Origin: Methanobacterium sp.
GTDB lineage: Archaea > Methanobacteriota > Methanobacteria > Methanobacteriales > Methanobacteriaceae
DNA length: 5,935 nucleotides
Reading direction: 5' to 3'
NCBI GenBank assembly: GCA_003161815.1
Contig: PMNN01000153.1
Span: forward strand, 324 to 6,258
Notes under the pieces: model-generated
What the model saw: the letters and a program-made list of their open reading frames with translations, nothing else
Told to the model about the DNA's origin: nothing
Databases searched by the model: none
Made by a program: the position numbers and the translations under genes
In this document: positions 1-5,935 of the stretch, one piece after another
How positions within the stretch are numbered: the first letter of the stretch is position 1
Layout of the letters: every line of letters begins with the position of its first letter

Positions 1-20
1 AAAAAATGTTATTATGGTAA

Positions 21-509
21 TTCATATTACAATGCTTAGTGGGATTAATGTTACTTGGCATAAAAAAAGGTAAAGATGATAGAATTAAAAAGTTTATAGG
101 AATCATTAGGTTTTAATGATGTAAACATAAATATTCAAAGTGGTATAATATAAAAAATAGAATTGACTATAAGAAGTTTATGATTTCGAGTACATCTTTT
201 CATTAGAAGTATAAATGAGCTTGAAAGAAAAATTAATGATAATACTTTCCTAGAATTGGATTCAATTAAATTCATGTTACTTTTTTTATCTGATCATCCA
301 AATTGTATCCATATGAAAGAGATAAATGAATTTAAGGATGATTTGAGAACTACTTTTTTCCAATAAAAAAATTTATCTGTTTTTACCTAAATGTTTATGG
401 TAGAACTAAGTTAACTAATGATTTTTTTGAGAAGAAATTAGGATTTAATGCTACAACTAGAAACTGGAGAACTGTAAATAATTTATTAGATATTACAAAA
501 TCATTATAA
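21..509 (+). pseudogene. Decayed gene of unknown family
   Basis: No intact gene lies in 1-669, but protein-like text can be followed through this stretch. Positions 21-99 read in one frame as a short hydrophobic segment followed by KKGKDDRIKKFI. The reading then continues from 100 in the next frame (ESLGFNDVNINIQSGII) and stays there to 363, with in-frame stops at 151-153 and 181-183. It includes a charged helical stretch beginning SINELERKINDN. A stop at 364-366, between a T run and a run of seven A, is bypassed by a third frame from about 366 to the stop at 507-509. That last part contains the text LTNDFFEKKLGFNATTRNWR and looks helical, possibly DNA-binding. The pieces join in sense and order, which favours one broken gene of about 160 codons over chance. 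I do not recognise the family. The two homopolymer runs could be sequencing errors, but the two in-frame stops would remain. Confidence 0.45.
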
Positions 510-600
510 AATTCACTGAAAATAATAATTTGGGACTTTTTAAAATATTCAAATTAAATATGGAAATACTATAATTTTTTTTTTACACTTGCAATTAGGG

Positions 601-608
601 TATAATTT
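601..608 (+). promoter_or_regulatory. Candidate TATA box for the ABC operon
   Basis: The octamer TATAATTT lies about 62 bases before the permease start. An archaeal TATA box here would place transcription start near 630 and leave a leader of about 40 bases. There is no clear purine-rich BRE directly upstream, and the surroundings are so AT-rich that similar octamers occur by chance. A bacterial reading (TATAAT as a -10 box) is not supported, because no -35-like hexamer sits at the right distance. Confidence 0.25.
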
Positions 609-669
609 GTAATGGAATTGGTTAAATTCTGGAATACTTATTTTTAAGTGAATTTGCAGACGATGATTC

Positions 670-1836
670 ATGAAGTTCAGAAGTTTAATAATAAGAAACA
701 TTTTCAGGAATAAATCAAGAAGCTTCTTAGCAATACTAGGAATAGCTATAGGCGCAGCTGCAATACTGGGATTAGGATTAGTAACTGATGGTTTAGCAGC
801 ATCCACTCAGCAAGCGCTTACAGCGGGAGCAGCTGACTTTTCAGTTATACCGGCTTCATTTGGTCAAGGACCTGGCGGATCTGGAGGAGGTTTCGGCACG
901 AATCAATCAACAACTTCAGGTTTTAGTACTGAGCAAGTGATTAACCAATCAACAGTTGATTCAATCCAACAAATGTCTGGCGTGGCATCAGCAGCTGGAG
1001 TTCTACGCTCACGTATTGTACTTAACGGTACTCAACAACCTTTAACCATGCTAGGAATCAACAGTCAAAATTTAGCCATGGATAATGTGCAGTTAACTAA
1101 TGGATCAACATTTACGAATAGTAATGAAATTATTCTCGGTAGAACTGCTGCCAGTGGTTTAAATAAAACAATTGGAGATGAATTAACCATTTCTAATCAA
1201 ACATTTAAAATAGTGGGTATTTATCAAACAGGTGATTTCATGTCAGATAGAGGGGCAATAGTTTCATTAACCACTCTTCAAAACCTTACAAATACCACGG
1301 GAGTTTCAATGATCCTAGTTAAGGCTAGTAACGGTACTTCAGCAGATAGTTTAAGCTCGAAGATTGAGCAAACGTATCCTAATCAATTAACCACTTCGAA
1401 GTCTTTATCAGGATTTAATCGTATGAATAACGGAATTCAAACCATTGAATCAGGTTCTTGGGCTGTTACTCTTATAGCATTATTAATTGGTGGTGTTATG
1501 GTAGTAGCCACGATGATGAAGTCTGTATCGGATAGAACACGAGAAATAGGTGTTTTAAAAGCTGTAGGTTGGGATAAGCGACGGATATTAAGATTAATTA
1601 TTGGAGAATCCATGATTCTAGCAGCCATCGGCACATTTATAGGTTTAATTATAGGACTTGGAATTGCAGAAGTCTTAACTAGTTCAAATATTCTACATGG
1701 CATTCAACTAGCTTTCTCAGTGAATTTACTGCTTAGAGCTGTGGGTGTAGCATTATTCCTAGGTATAGTTGGCGGACTTTACCCAGCATACCGGGCAAGC
1801 AGATTATCACCAACCGAGGCGTTGCGTTATGAATAA
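670..1836 (+). CDS. ABC transporter permease, MacB/FtsX type
   Basis: This is a 388-residue permease of the MacB/FtsX class, acting in the cytoplasmic membrane with the ATPase encoded just downstream. It shows the expected order: a basic cytoplasmic start (FRNKSR), a first membrane helix at about 18-40, a large extracytoplasmic MacB-type domain at about 45-262, then three helices near 264-286, 310-335 and 350-374. The cytoplasmic loop after helix 2 has the family text DRTREIGVLKAVGWDKR, which couples to the ATPase. The end, YPAYRASRLSPTEALRYE, is typical of the family. The outer domain carries a Gly/Ser-rich stretch at 65-76 and nine NxS/T sequons. The start is fixed by an in-frame stop at 664-666, and no strong ribosome site precedes it. 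The substrate cannot be read from sequence; relatives export peptides, lipoproteins or drugs, or work as mechanotransmitters without transport. No adaptor (membrane-fusion) gene is present, as expected without an outer membrane. Confidence 0.9.
   Translation: MKFRSLIIRNIFRNKSRSFLAILGIAIGAAAILGLGLVTDGLAASTQQALTAGAADFSVIPASFGQGPGGSGGGFGTNQSTTSGFSTEQVINQSTVDSIQQMSGVASAAGVLRSRIVLNGTQQPLTMLGINSQNLAMDNVQLTNGSTFTNSNEIILGRTAASGLNKTIGDELTISNQTFKIVGIYQTGDFMSDRGAIVSLTTLQNLTNTTGVSMILVKASNGTSADSLSSKIEQTYPNQLTTSKSLSGFNRMNNGIQTIESGSWAVTLIALLIGGVMVVATMMKSVSDRTREIGVLKAVGWDKRRILRLIIGESMILAAIGTFIGLIIGLGIAEVLTSSNILHGIQLAFSVNLLLRAVGVALFLGIVGGLYPAYRASRLSPTEALRYE
1816..1819 (+). promoter_or_regulatory. Ribosome binding site for the ATPase gene
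   Basis: GAGG lies inside the last codons of the permease gene, nine bases before the ATG at 1829. It supports that ATG as the true start of the ATPase rather than the earlier ATG at 1769, which would add 20 residues encoded within the permease and absent from the conserved domain. Confidence 0.5.
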
Positions 1837-2497
1837 TGAGAACATCATCGAGATAAAAAATCTTATAAAAAGCTATGACCTGGGTGGAATAGTAGCACTA
1901 GATCAAATTAACCTTGAAATAAAGAAGGGAGAATTTGTTTCCATCATGGGGCCTTCCGGCTCCGGTAAATCAACCCTACTCAACATGATAGGTGCATTGG
2001 ACCAGGCTAATGAAGGATCCATCAAAGTGGCAGGTTATGATTTGATGGAAAATAAGGATTTCAGTTCATTCCGATCAAAGGAAATTGGATTCATATTCCA
2101 ACTTCACAACTTGATACCTAACCTTACAGCATCTGAAAATGTTCAGATACCCATGTTACAAACCACTTCATCGGATGAAGAAATGATAAATAGAGCTGCG
2201 GAATTATTAAAATCTGTTAACCTCGGAAATAGGTTGGATCAAGTTCCAACTAAACTCTCCGGCGGTGAAAGGCAAAGAATAGCCATAGCCAGGGCATTAG
2301 TGAATCATCCGAGTATCATACTGGCTGATGAGCCTACTGGAGCTTTGGATTCTAAGATGGGTGACATTATCCTGGAATTATTACGTGAAATTCACAAAAA
2401 AGAAGATGTGACTTTAATCCTGGTGACGCATGAAGACTATGTTGCAAAAAGTGCTGACCGGATAATAAGTATGATGGATGGAAAAATAATCTCTTAA
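1829..2497 (+). CDS. ABC transporter ATPase, MacB/LolD type
   Basis: This 222-residue nucleotide-binding subunit hydrolyses ATP at the inner face of the membrane to drive the permease encoded upstream. All motifs are intact: A-loop Tyr16, Walker A GPSGSGKST at 41-49, Q-loop Gln91 (FIFQLHNLIPNLTASENV context), signature LSGGE at 143-147, Walker B IILADE at 163-168 with catalytic Glu168, D-loop GALD at 171-174, and switch His201. Length and the text LTASENV and DEPTGALDS place it in the MacB/LolD/FtsE-like group that pairs with FtsX-type permeases. The gene overlaps the permease by 8 bases (the ATG lies within the permease's last codons), so the two are almost surely translated together. The start gives the usual N-terminus for the family (MNNENIIEIKNLIKSYDLG). 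Enzyme class is certain; the substrate is unknown. Confidence 0.95.
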   Translation: MNNENIIEIKNLIKSYDLGGIVALDQINLEIKKGEFVSIMGPSGSGKSTLLNMIGALDQANEGSIKVAGYDLMENKDFSSFRSKEIGFIFQLHNLIPNLTASENVQIPMLQTTSSDEEMINRAAELLKSVNLGNRLDQVPTKLSGGERQRIAIARALVNHPSIILADEPTGALDSKMGDIILELLREIHKKEDVTLILVTHEDYVAKSADRIISMMDGKIIS

Positions 2498-2551
2498 ATT
2501 GTACACTTAACTCAACTAGATCATAAATACAGGTTTGATTTAAATGAAATG

Positions 2552-2606
2552 TTTTTATCATCGGTTAAATTACCGCTTCTCATGAACCCTACTGAATTAA
2601 TTTTTT
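2552..2606 (+). terminator. Possible oligo-T terminator of the ABC operon
   Basis: T5 at 2552-2556 and T6 at 2601-2606 follow the ATPase stop by 54 and 103 bases. A small inverted repeat (CGGT at 2562-2565 with ACCG at 2572-2575, loop of six) lies between them. Archaeal RNA polymerase can stop at oligo-T alone, so either run could end the operon transcript. The evidence is weak because T runs are common in this AT-rich spacer. Confidence 0.25.
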
Positions 2607-2693
2607 AGTAAAGTTATATGAAGGTGCTGGGGGGATGCATCCTTGTCATTTTTCCAAAATTTTTGGATATCCATCAAAAATAATTTTATAAAA

Positions 2694-3199
2694 TATGATA
2701 CTTCAGGGTTGTCTGAAGATTCCATTATCCATGAAAACGTGATTATGGGCTTTAAATATAATAGAAAGTCTATATCTCCCGTTATTGGTAAAAATGGATT
2801 TATACGCTCAAATACTTAATATATGATGATGTAATTATAGAGAGAATTTTAAAACTGGTCATCGAGTTACTATAAGAGAAAAAACTAAAATAGGTGACAA
2901 TGTTTTAATAGGCACTAACTCCTTTGTTGAAGATAAACGCAACATTGGAAGTAATGTCAGTATTCAATCAAATGTGTACATACCCAGTAAAACTGTAATT
3001 GAAGATTATGTATTCATAGGACCCTGCGCTTGCTTTACATGATAAATATCCTATCAGAATAGATCATAATTGGTGAAGGGGCTAGGTGGCAGCAGGAGCT
3101 AATGTAGAACAAGATGTTCCACCGTTTAGTCTAGCTATAGGCTGCCCAGCCCGAATAGAATCACTGCCTAGAAAACTAGAAACCTTAAATAAAATCTAA
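2694..3199 (+). pseudogene. Decayed hexapeptide-repeat acyltransferase
   Basis: The protein can be followed through six frame segments: about 2694-2816, 2822-2839, 2842-3039, 3041-3064, 3066-3086 and 3089-3199. Translated in turn they give left-handed beta-helix text: [59 protein letters not shown], and the closing part VAAGANVEQDVPPFSLAIG followed by CPARIESLP. The repeated [IV]-G-x-x-V pattern and the DVPPFSLAIGCPAR ending are characteristic of acetyltransferases of the WbpD/LpxA-like fold that act on nucleotide sugars for surface polysaccharide. Between PIRID and the next IGEG, one or two turns of the helix seem to be missing, by comparison with the family as I remember it. In-frame stops occur at 2817-2819, 3040-3042 and 3074-3076, depending on frame. 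No plausible start codon remains; open frame extends upstream to 2622 but without family resemblance. The gene cannot make an active enzyme. Confidence 0.8.
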
Positions 3200-3206
3200 T
3201 AAATTT

Positions 3207-3256
3207 AAAAAAAAAAGGAATTTTGAATCCCACACATGAATTTCTTAAGGGATTCA
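3207..3256 (-). terminator. Hairpin plus oligo-T, terminator of lon
   Basis: A perfect 8-base inverted repeat (TGAATCCC at 3224-3231, GGGATTCA at 3249-3256, loop of 17) lies 24 bases past the lon stop. Read on the - strand it is followed, after seven bases, by ten T (3207-3216 on the complement). On the + strand a run of eight T at 3275-3282 follows the same hairpin, so the site could stop transcription from both sides between two convergent genes. The structure is plain in the sequence; its function is inferred. Confidence 0.55.
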
Positions 3257-3280
3257 TTTAAAAATCTAAAATAATTTTTT

Positions 3281-5646
3281 TTATATTCCTGTTCCTCCAC
3301 TAACGGGATTATGTGTTATATCGAGCATTAATGGTTTCGGTAGTTTAATGCCTATAGTTTCCTGTATAACATCTTCCACGGTTTCAACTAGTATGAATTC
3401 TAATTCAGCCTTCACATCATCTGGAATATCATCTAAATTTTTCTCATTATCTTTTGGTAAGATAACACGTTTTATACCCGCTCGATGAGCGGCTAGCACT
3501 TTCTCTTTAATACCGCCGACCGGTAAAACAGCACCTCGCAGTGAAATCTCACCCGTCATAGCTAACTGAGGATCTACTTCATGACCAGTTACTAAAGAGG
3601 CTATCGCTGTTAACAATGCCACACCCGCTGATGGTCCATCCTTTGGAATAGCCCCAGAGGGTACATGAATATGTAAATCCTTCTTATCAAACTCGAAATC
3701 CTTCAAACTGAAAATTAATCTGGATCGGATTAAACTTTGACTAATCCTAGCTGATTCTTTCATTACATCACCTAACTGGCCTGTAAGCATTAACTTGCCA
3801 TTACCTGGCATGAAGGCACCTTCAATGAATAAAATATCACCACCTACAGGTGTCCATGCTAAACCAGTTACAACTCCCGGAGGATTATTTTTACTTGCAT
3901 GTTGATATGGCGTGATTTCGTGTCCCAATATTTCAAATAACATATTATCCTTGATAACGTACGGTAAAGCTACTTTATCCACCACGATTTTCTCAGACGC
4001 TACTCTTGCAACGGCGGATAATTGGCGTTTAAGCTGTCTTACACCAGCTTCACGGGTGTACTTTTCGATAATGTTTTTTAATGCTTCATCACTGATTTGA
4101 AGTTGATCATTGTTTAAACCATGCTCCTCTAATACAGATTCAATTAAATGATTCTTTGCTATGTGATATTTCTCATGACTAGTGTAACTTCCAATAGTTA
4201 TAATCTCCATACGATCCCTTAACGGTGCAGGAATACCGCGCAGATCATTAGCAGTGGCAATGAAGAAAACATCGGATAAATCATAAGGTACTTCTAAATA
4301 ATGGTCAGAAAATGAATTGTTTTGTTCAGGATCTAAAACCTCCAGTAATGCACTGGCAGGATCACCGCTATATGAAGCCATTAATTTATCTACTTCATCC
4401 AAAATGAATACTGGATTTTTATCACCCGCACGCTTCATTCCCTGGATGATTCGGCCAGGTAATGCACCGAGGTAGGTTCTACGGTGACCACGGATTTCTG
4501 CTTCATCTTTCACTCCGCCAAGACTGATTCTAACATATTTCCGTTCTAGTGCTTCTGCAATGCTTTTTCCAAGACTGGTTTTACCTGTTCCTGGGGGTCC
4601 GACTAATAATAGTATTGATCCTTGCTTGTTTTGTTTTAATTTCATCACGGTTAAATGCTGTATGATACGGTCCTTAACTTTATCTAACCCATAATGTTGT
4701 TCATTCAGTATTTCCCTAGCGGATTTAATGTCAATATCTTTAATTTCGCTTTGACCCCAAGGTAAACTAGTTAATAAATCAAGGTAGTTACGTATAATAT
4801 TTTCCTCTGAGCTATGCGGACCCTGCCTTTCCAGTTTATCCACTTCATTCAATGCCACTTCTTTAACATCTAGAGGCATATCAGCGGCTTCGATTAATTC
4901 TCTGTAATCTTTCTTCCCGTTTCCCTTTGATGTATTTAACTCCTCTTGAATTGCTTTGAGTTGTTCTTTAAGCATGTTTTCCCGGTGCGTTTTATTCATC
5001 TCTTCATTGAATTTGGATGCCATTTCCATCTGGAATTGTATGGATTCCTTCTGTTCAATCAAATGATCCAGGAATTTCAGGCTCTTTTCCCTTAATGAAC
5101 GTGTCTCTAGTAAAGCTTGTTTCTCTTCAACTGATAATCTCATATACGGGAATATGTATGCAATAACCTTTGTTAAGTCATCTAATTTGTTCACATTTTC
5201 AACGTAAGTTTCTGAACCCTTAAAATTTTGACTAATCTCTGAAACAAGGTTTTTAATATGATTCAATGTTTCTTTCTGATCTTCCAAGTTTAAATCAATA
5301 ATATCAGGAGTGTAATGGTAAGTGGCTCTGTAATTGACACCATCAATTATTAATTCATCTATTTCCACTCTTTCTATAATTTCACTCGTAATTGGTAATG
5401 ATTCCTCATTTCCTGAACTTTAATAATTTTAATTAATGTTCCAACATTATAGAAATGCGATTCTAAATCTTCATTGTTTACTTTTGGAGCTAATGCAATT
5501 CCGTAGAAATCATCTTTAGCAGCTCGATTATAGAGCTCTTGGCCAGTTTTTTTATCCGTTCTGAGAGTTGTGTTGGTTTTATGTAATAAGACCGTGTTAG
5601 GTATAATCAATATTGGTAATTCTTTGTTAATGTTCATTTCTTCCAT
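3281..5646 (-). CDS. lon: ATP-dependent protease Lon (LonA type), frameshifted
   Basis: This is a soluble hexameric AAA+ serine protease that unfolds and degrades damaged or regulatory proteins in the cytoplasm. Restoring one base near 5380 gives 788 residues, close to E. coli Lon (784). In that numbering: an N-terminal substrate-binding domain to about 200, a coiled helical stretch around 190-240, Walker A GPPGTGKT at 350-357, Walker B FILDE at 414-418, sensor-1 Asn467 (ATAND), arginine finger near Arg477, sensor-2 Arg537 (GVRQLKR), and the protease domain with catalytic Ser673 (PKDGPSAG) and Lys714 (GGIKEKV). It lacks the membrane insertion of archaeal LonB, so it is the bacterial-type LonA. 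As written, the frame hits TAG at 5376-5374, and the long downstream frame (from GTG at 5368, 695 residues) has no ribosome site and would start inside a beta strand. Either the gene is newly broken or one base is missing from the sequence. The start at 5646 is preceded by a good ribosome site. Confidence 0.93.
5374..5646 (-). CDS. lon: N-terminal fragment of Lon
   Basis: These 90 codons are the separated front of the lon gene and not an independent protein. They begin [20 protein letters not shown], which matches the usual Lon opening (LPVLPLRDxVVFP in bacteria). Family text continues to NHYQLRVK at residue 89, where the frame ends in Leu-stop. Shifting back by one base at the AAA triplet (5382-5380 on the complement) continues as [14 protein letters not shown], which is normal Lon N-domain sequence. 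If translated as is, it would give an orphan N-domain part that could bind substrate weakly but cannot hydrolyse ATP or peptides. Confidence 0.85.
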   Translation of the reverse strand: MEEMNINKELPILIIPNTVLLHKTNTTLRTDKKTGQELYNRAAKDDFYGIALAPKVNNEDLESHFYNVGTLIKIIKVQEMRNHYQLRVKL

Positions 5647-5651
5647 GATTT

Positions 5652-5659
5652 ATCATCTC
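5652..5659 (-). promoter_or_regulatory. Ribosome binding site of lon
   Basis: On the - strand GAGATGAT lies five bases before the ATG at 5646. It differs by one base from GAGGTGAT, the complement of the methanogen 16S rRNA tail. It decides the start in favour of 5646 over the second ATG three codons later, and it supports an archaeal host. Confidence 0.6.
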
Positions 5660-5708
5660 AGTAAAAGTTTTTTTTGTATAACTATTTGTAAAAAAATAAA
5701 TTTTAATG

Positions 5709-5716
5709 TATAATTT
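5709..5716 (-). promoter_or_regulatory. Candidate TATA box of lon
   Basis: AAATTATA on the - strand lies about 63 bases before the lon start. It would give a leader of roughly 35-40 bases. It is one of several AT-rich possibilities in a spacer made mostly of A and T, so the placement is tentative. Confidence 0.2.
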
Positions 5717-5782
5717 ATTATTTTCAGATTTTTATCTCTAAATATCTTCAATTCTAGAATTCAATTTTTTTTTAAGAGATTT

Positions 5783-5935
5783 TTATTCGTCTTTTTTTCT
5801 TATTTTATCGCATTTTGATAATACGCAGCCAAATAAAAAATCAATTTTTTCTTTATGGTTTATTAAGGCGTTATGATTGAATGTGTAGTATATATAGTTG
5901 CCTTGTTTTTTTGCGTTGAGGATCTTCACAGTTTT
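5783..5935 (-). CDS. Partial gene, C-terminus of ArsR-like regulator
   Basis: An open frame enters from the right edge and runs 50 codons to TAA at 5785-5783, so only the C-terminus is seen. It reads KTVKILNAKKQGNYIYYTFN and continues with a basic helical tail ending KCDKIRKKDE. The pattern VKILNAKKQGNYIYYTFN matches the beta-hairpin wing of ArsR-family winged-helix repressors (compare the family consensus GLVxxRKEGRxxYYxL), followed by the C-terminal dimer helix. The two Cys in the tail (CVLSKC) might be functional, but no metal site can be assigned. The gene lies on the same strand as lon, 136 bases upstream of its start, so read-through into lon is possible. Family assignment rests on one short segment and is tentative; that this is real coding sequence is more secure. 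Confidence 0.55.
   Translation of the reverse strand, partial: KTVKILNAKKQGNYIYYTFNHNALINHKEKIDFLFGCVLSKCDKIRKKDE

Noticed and set aside
575..585. Long T run before the permease as a terminator
   Set aside because: No gene on the + strand upstream ends near it, so it has no obvious transcript to stop.
549..806. Open frame of 85 codons on the - strand over the start of the permease gene
   Set aside because: It runs antisense to the conserved permease N-terminus and has Lys/Ile/Pro-rich low-complexity text with no family resemblance.
1437..1703. Open frame of 88 codons on the - strand
   Set aside because: It is antisense to the FtsX-type membrane domain of the permease and is a coding shadow.
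1769..1828. Earlier ATG for the ATPase adding 20 residues
   Set aside because: The extra residues (MADFTQHTGQ...) are the permease's coding sequence read out of frame; ATG 1829 has GAGG upstream and gives the family's normal start.
2367..2561. Open frame of 64 codons on the - strand
   Set aside because: It overlaps the ATPase 3' end in antisense, with no ribosome site or recognisable motif.
3912..4100. Open frame of 62 codons on the + strand
   Set aside because: It lies antisense within the Lon sensor-2/linker region and is a coding shadow.
3281..5368. A separate shortened Lon starting at GTG 5368
   Set aside because: The GTG lies inside a normal N-domain strand (IIERVEIDE), has no ribosome site, and the missing 93 residues are present in the adjacent frame.

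Overview
The window is AT-rich. It looks like a piece of an archaeal genome, most likely a methanogen of the order Methanobacteriales. The pointers are heavy use of ATA and AGA/AGG codons, weak or GAGGTGAT-like ribosome sites, oligo-T tracts at gene ends, and a MacB/FtsX-type permease that resembles methanogen proteins I remember. The assignment is an inference from style, not from a marker gene.

Layout from left to right. Positions 1-509 hold no intact gene, but the debris of a broken protein gene of unknown family can be read across three frame segments. Positions 670-2497 carry a two-gene ABC exporter operon on the + strand: a MacB/FtsX-type permease overlapping by 8 bases with its ATPase. 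Positions 2694-3199 hold a badly decayed hexapeptide-repeat (left-handed beta-helix) acyltransferase gene, with five frame changes and an internal deletion. At 3207-3282 a hairpin flanked by oligo-T runs on both strands separates the + strand genes from the convergent lon gene. The - strand from 5646 down to 3281 encodes a bacterial-type (LonA) ATP-dependent protease. All catalytic parts are present, but a single-base frameshift near 5380 splits off its first 90 or so residues. At the right edge, 5935 down to 5783, is the C-terminal end of another - strand gene whose wing-like segment suggests an ArsR-type winged-helix regulator.

The two ABC genes form one machine: the ATPase powers a permease with a large extracytoplasmic domain that is rich in N-glycosylation sequons. 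Lon is an independent cytoplasmic protein-quality-control enzyme. I see no evidence that the ABC genes and lon work together.

Three of the six genes visible here are damaged, which makes the window look like an eroding accessory region or, for lon, possibly a sequence error. I found no CRISPR array, RNA gene, insertion sequence, or convincing new multi-gene system.
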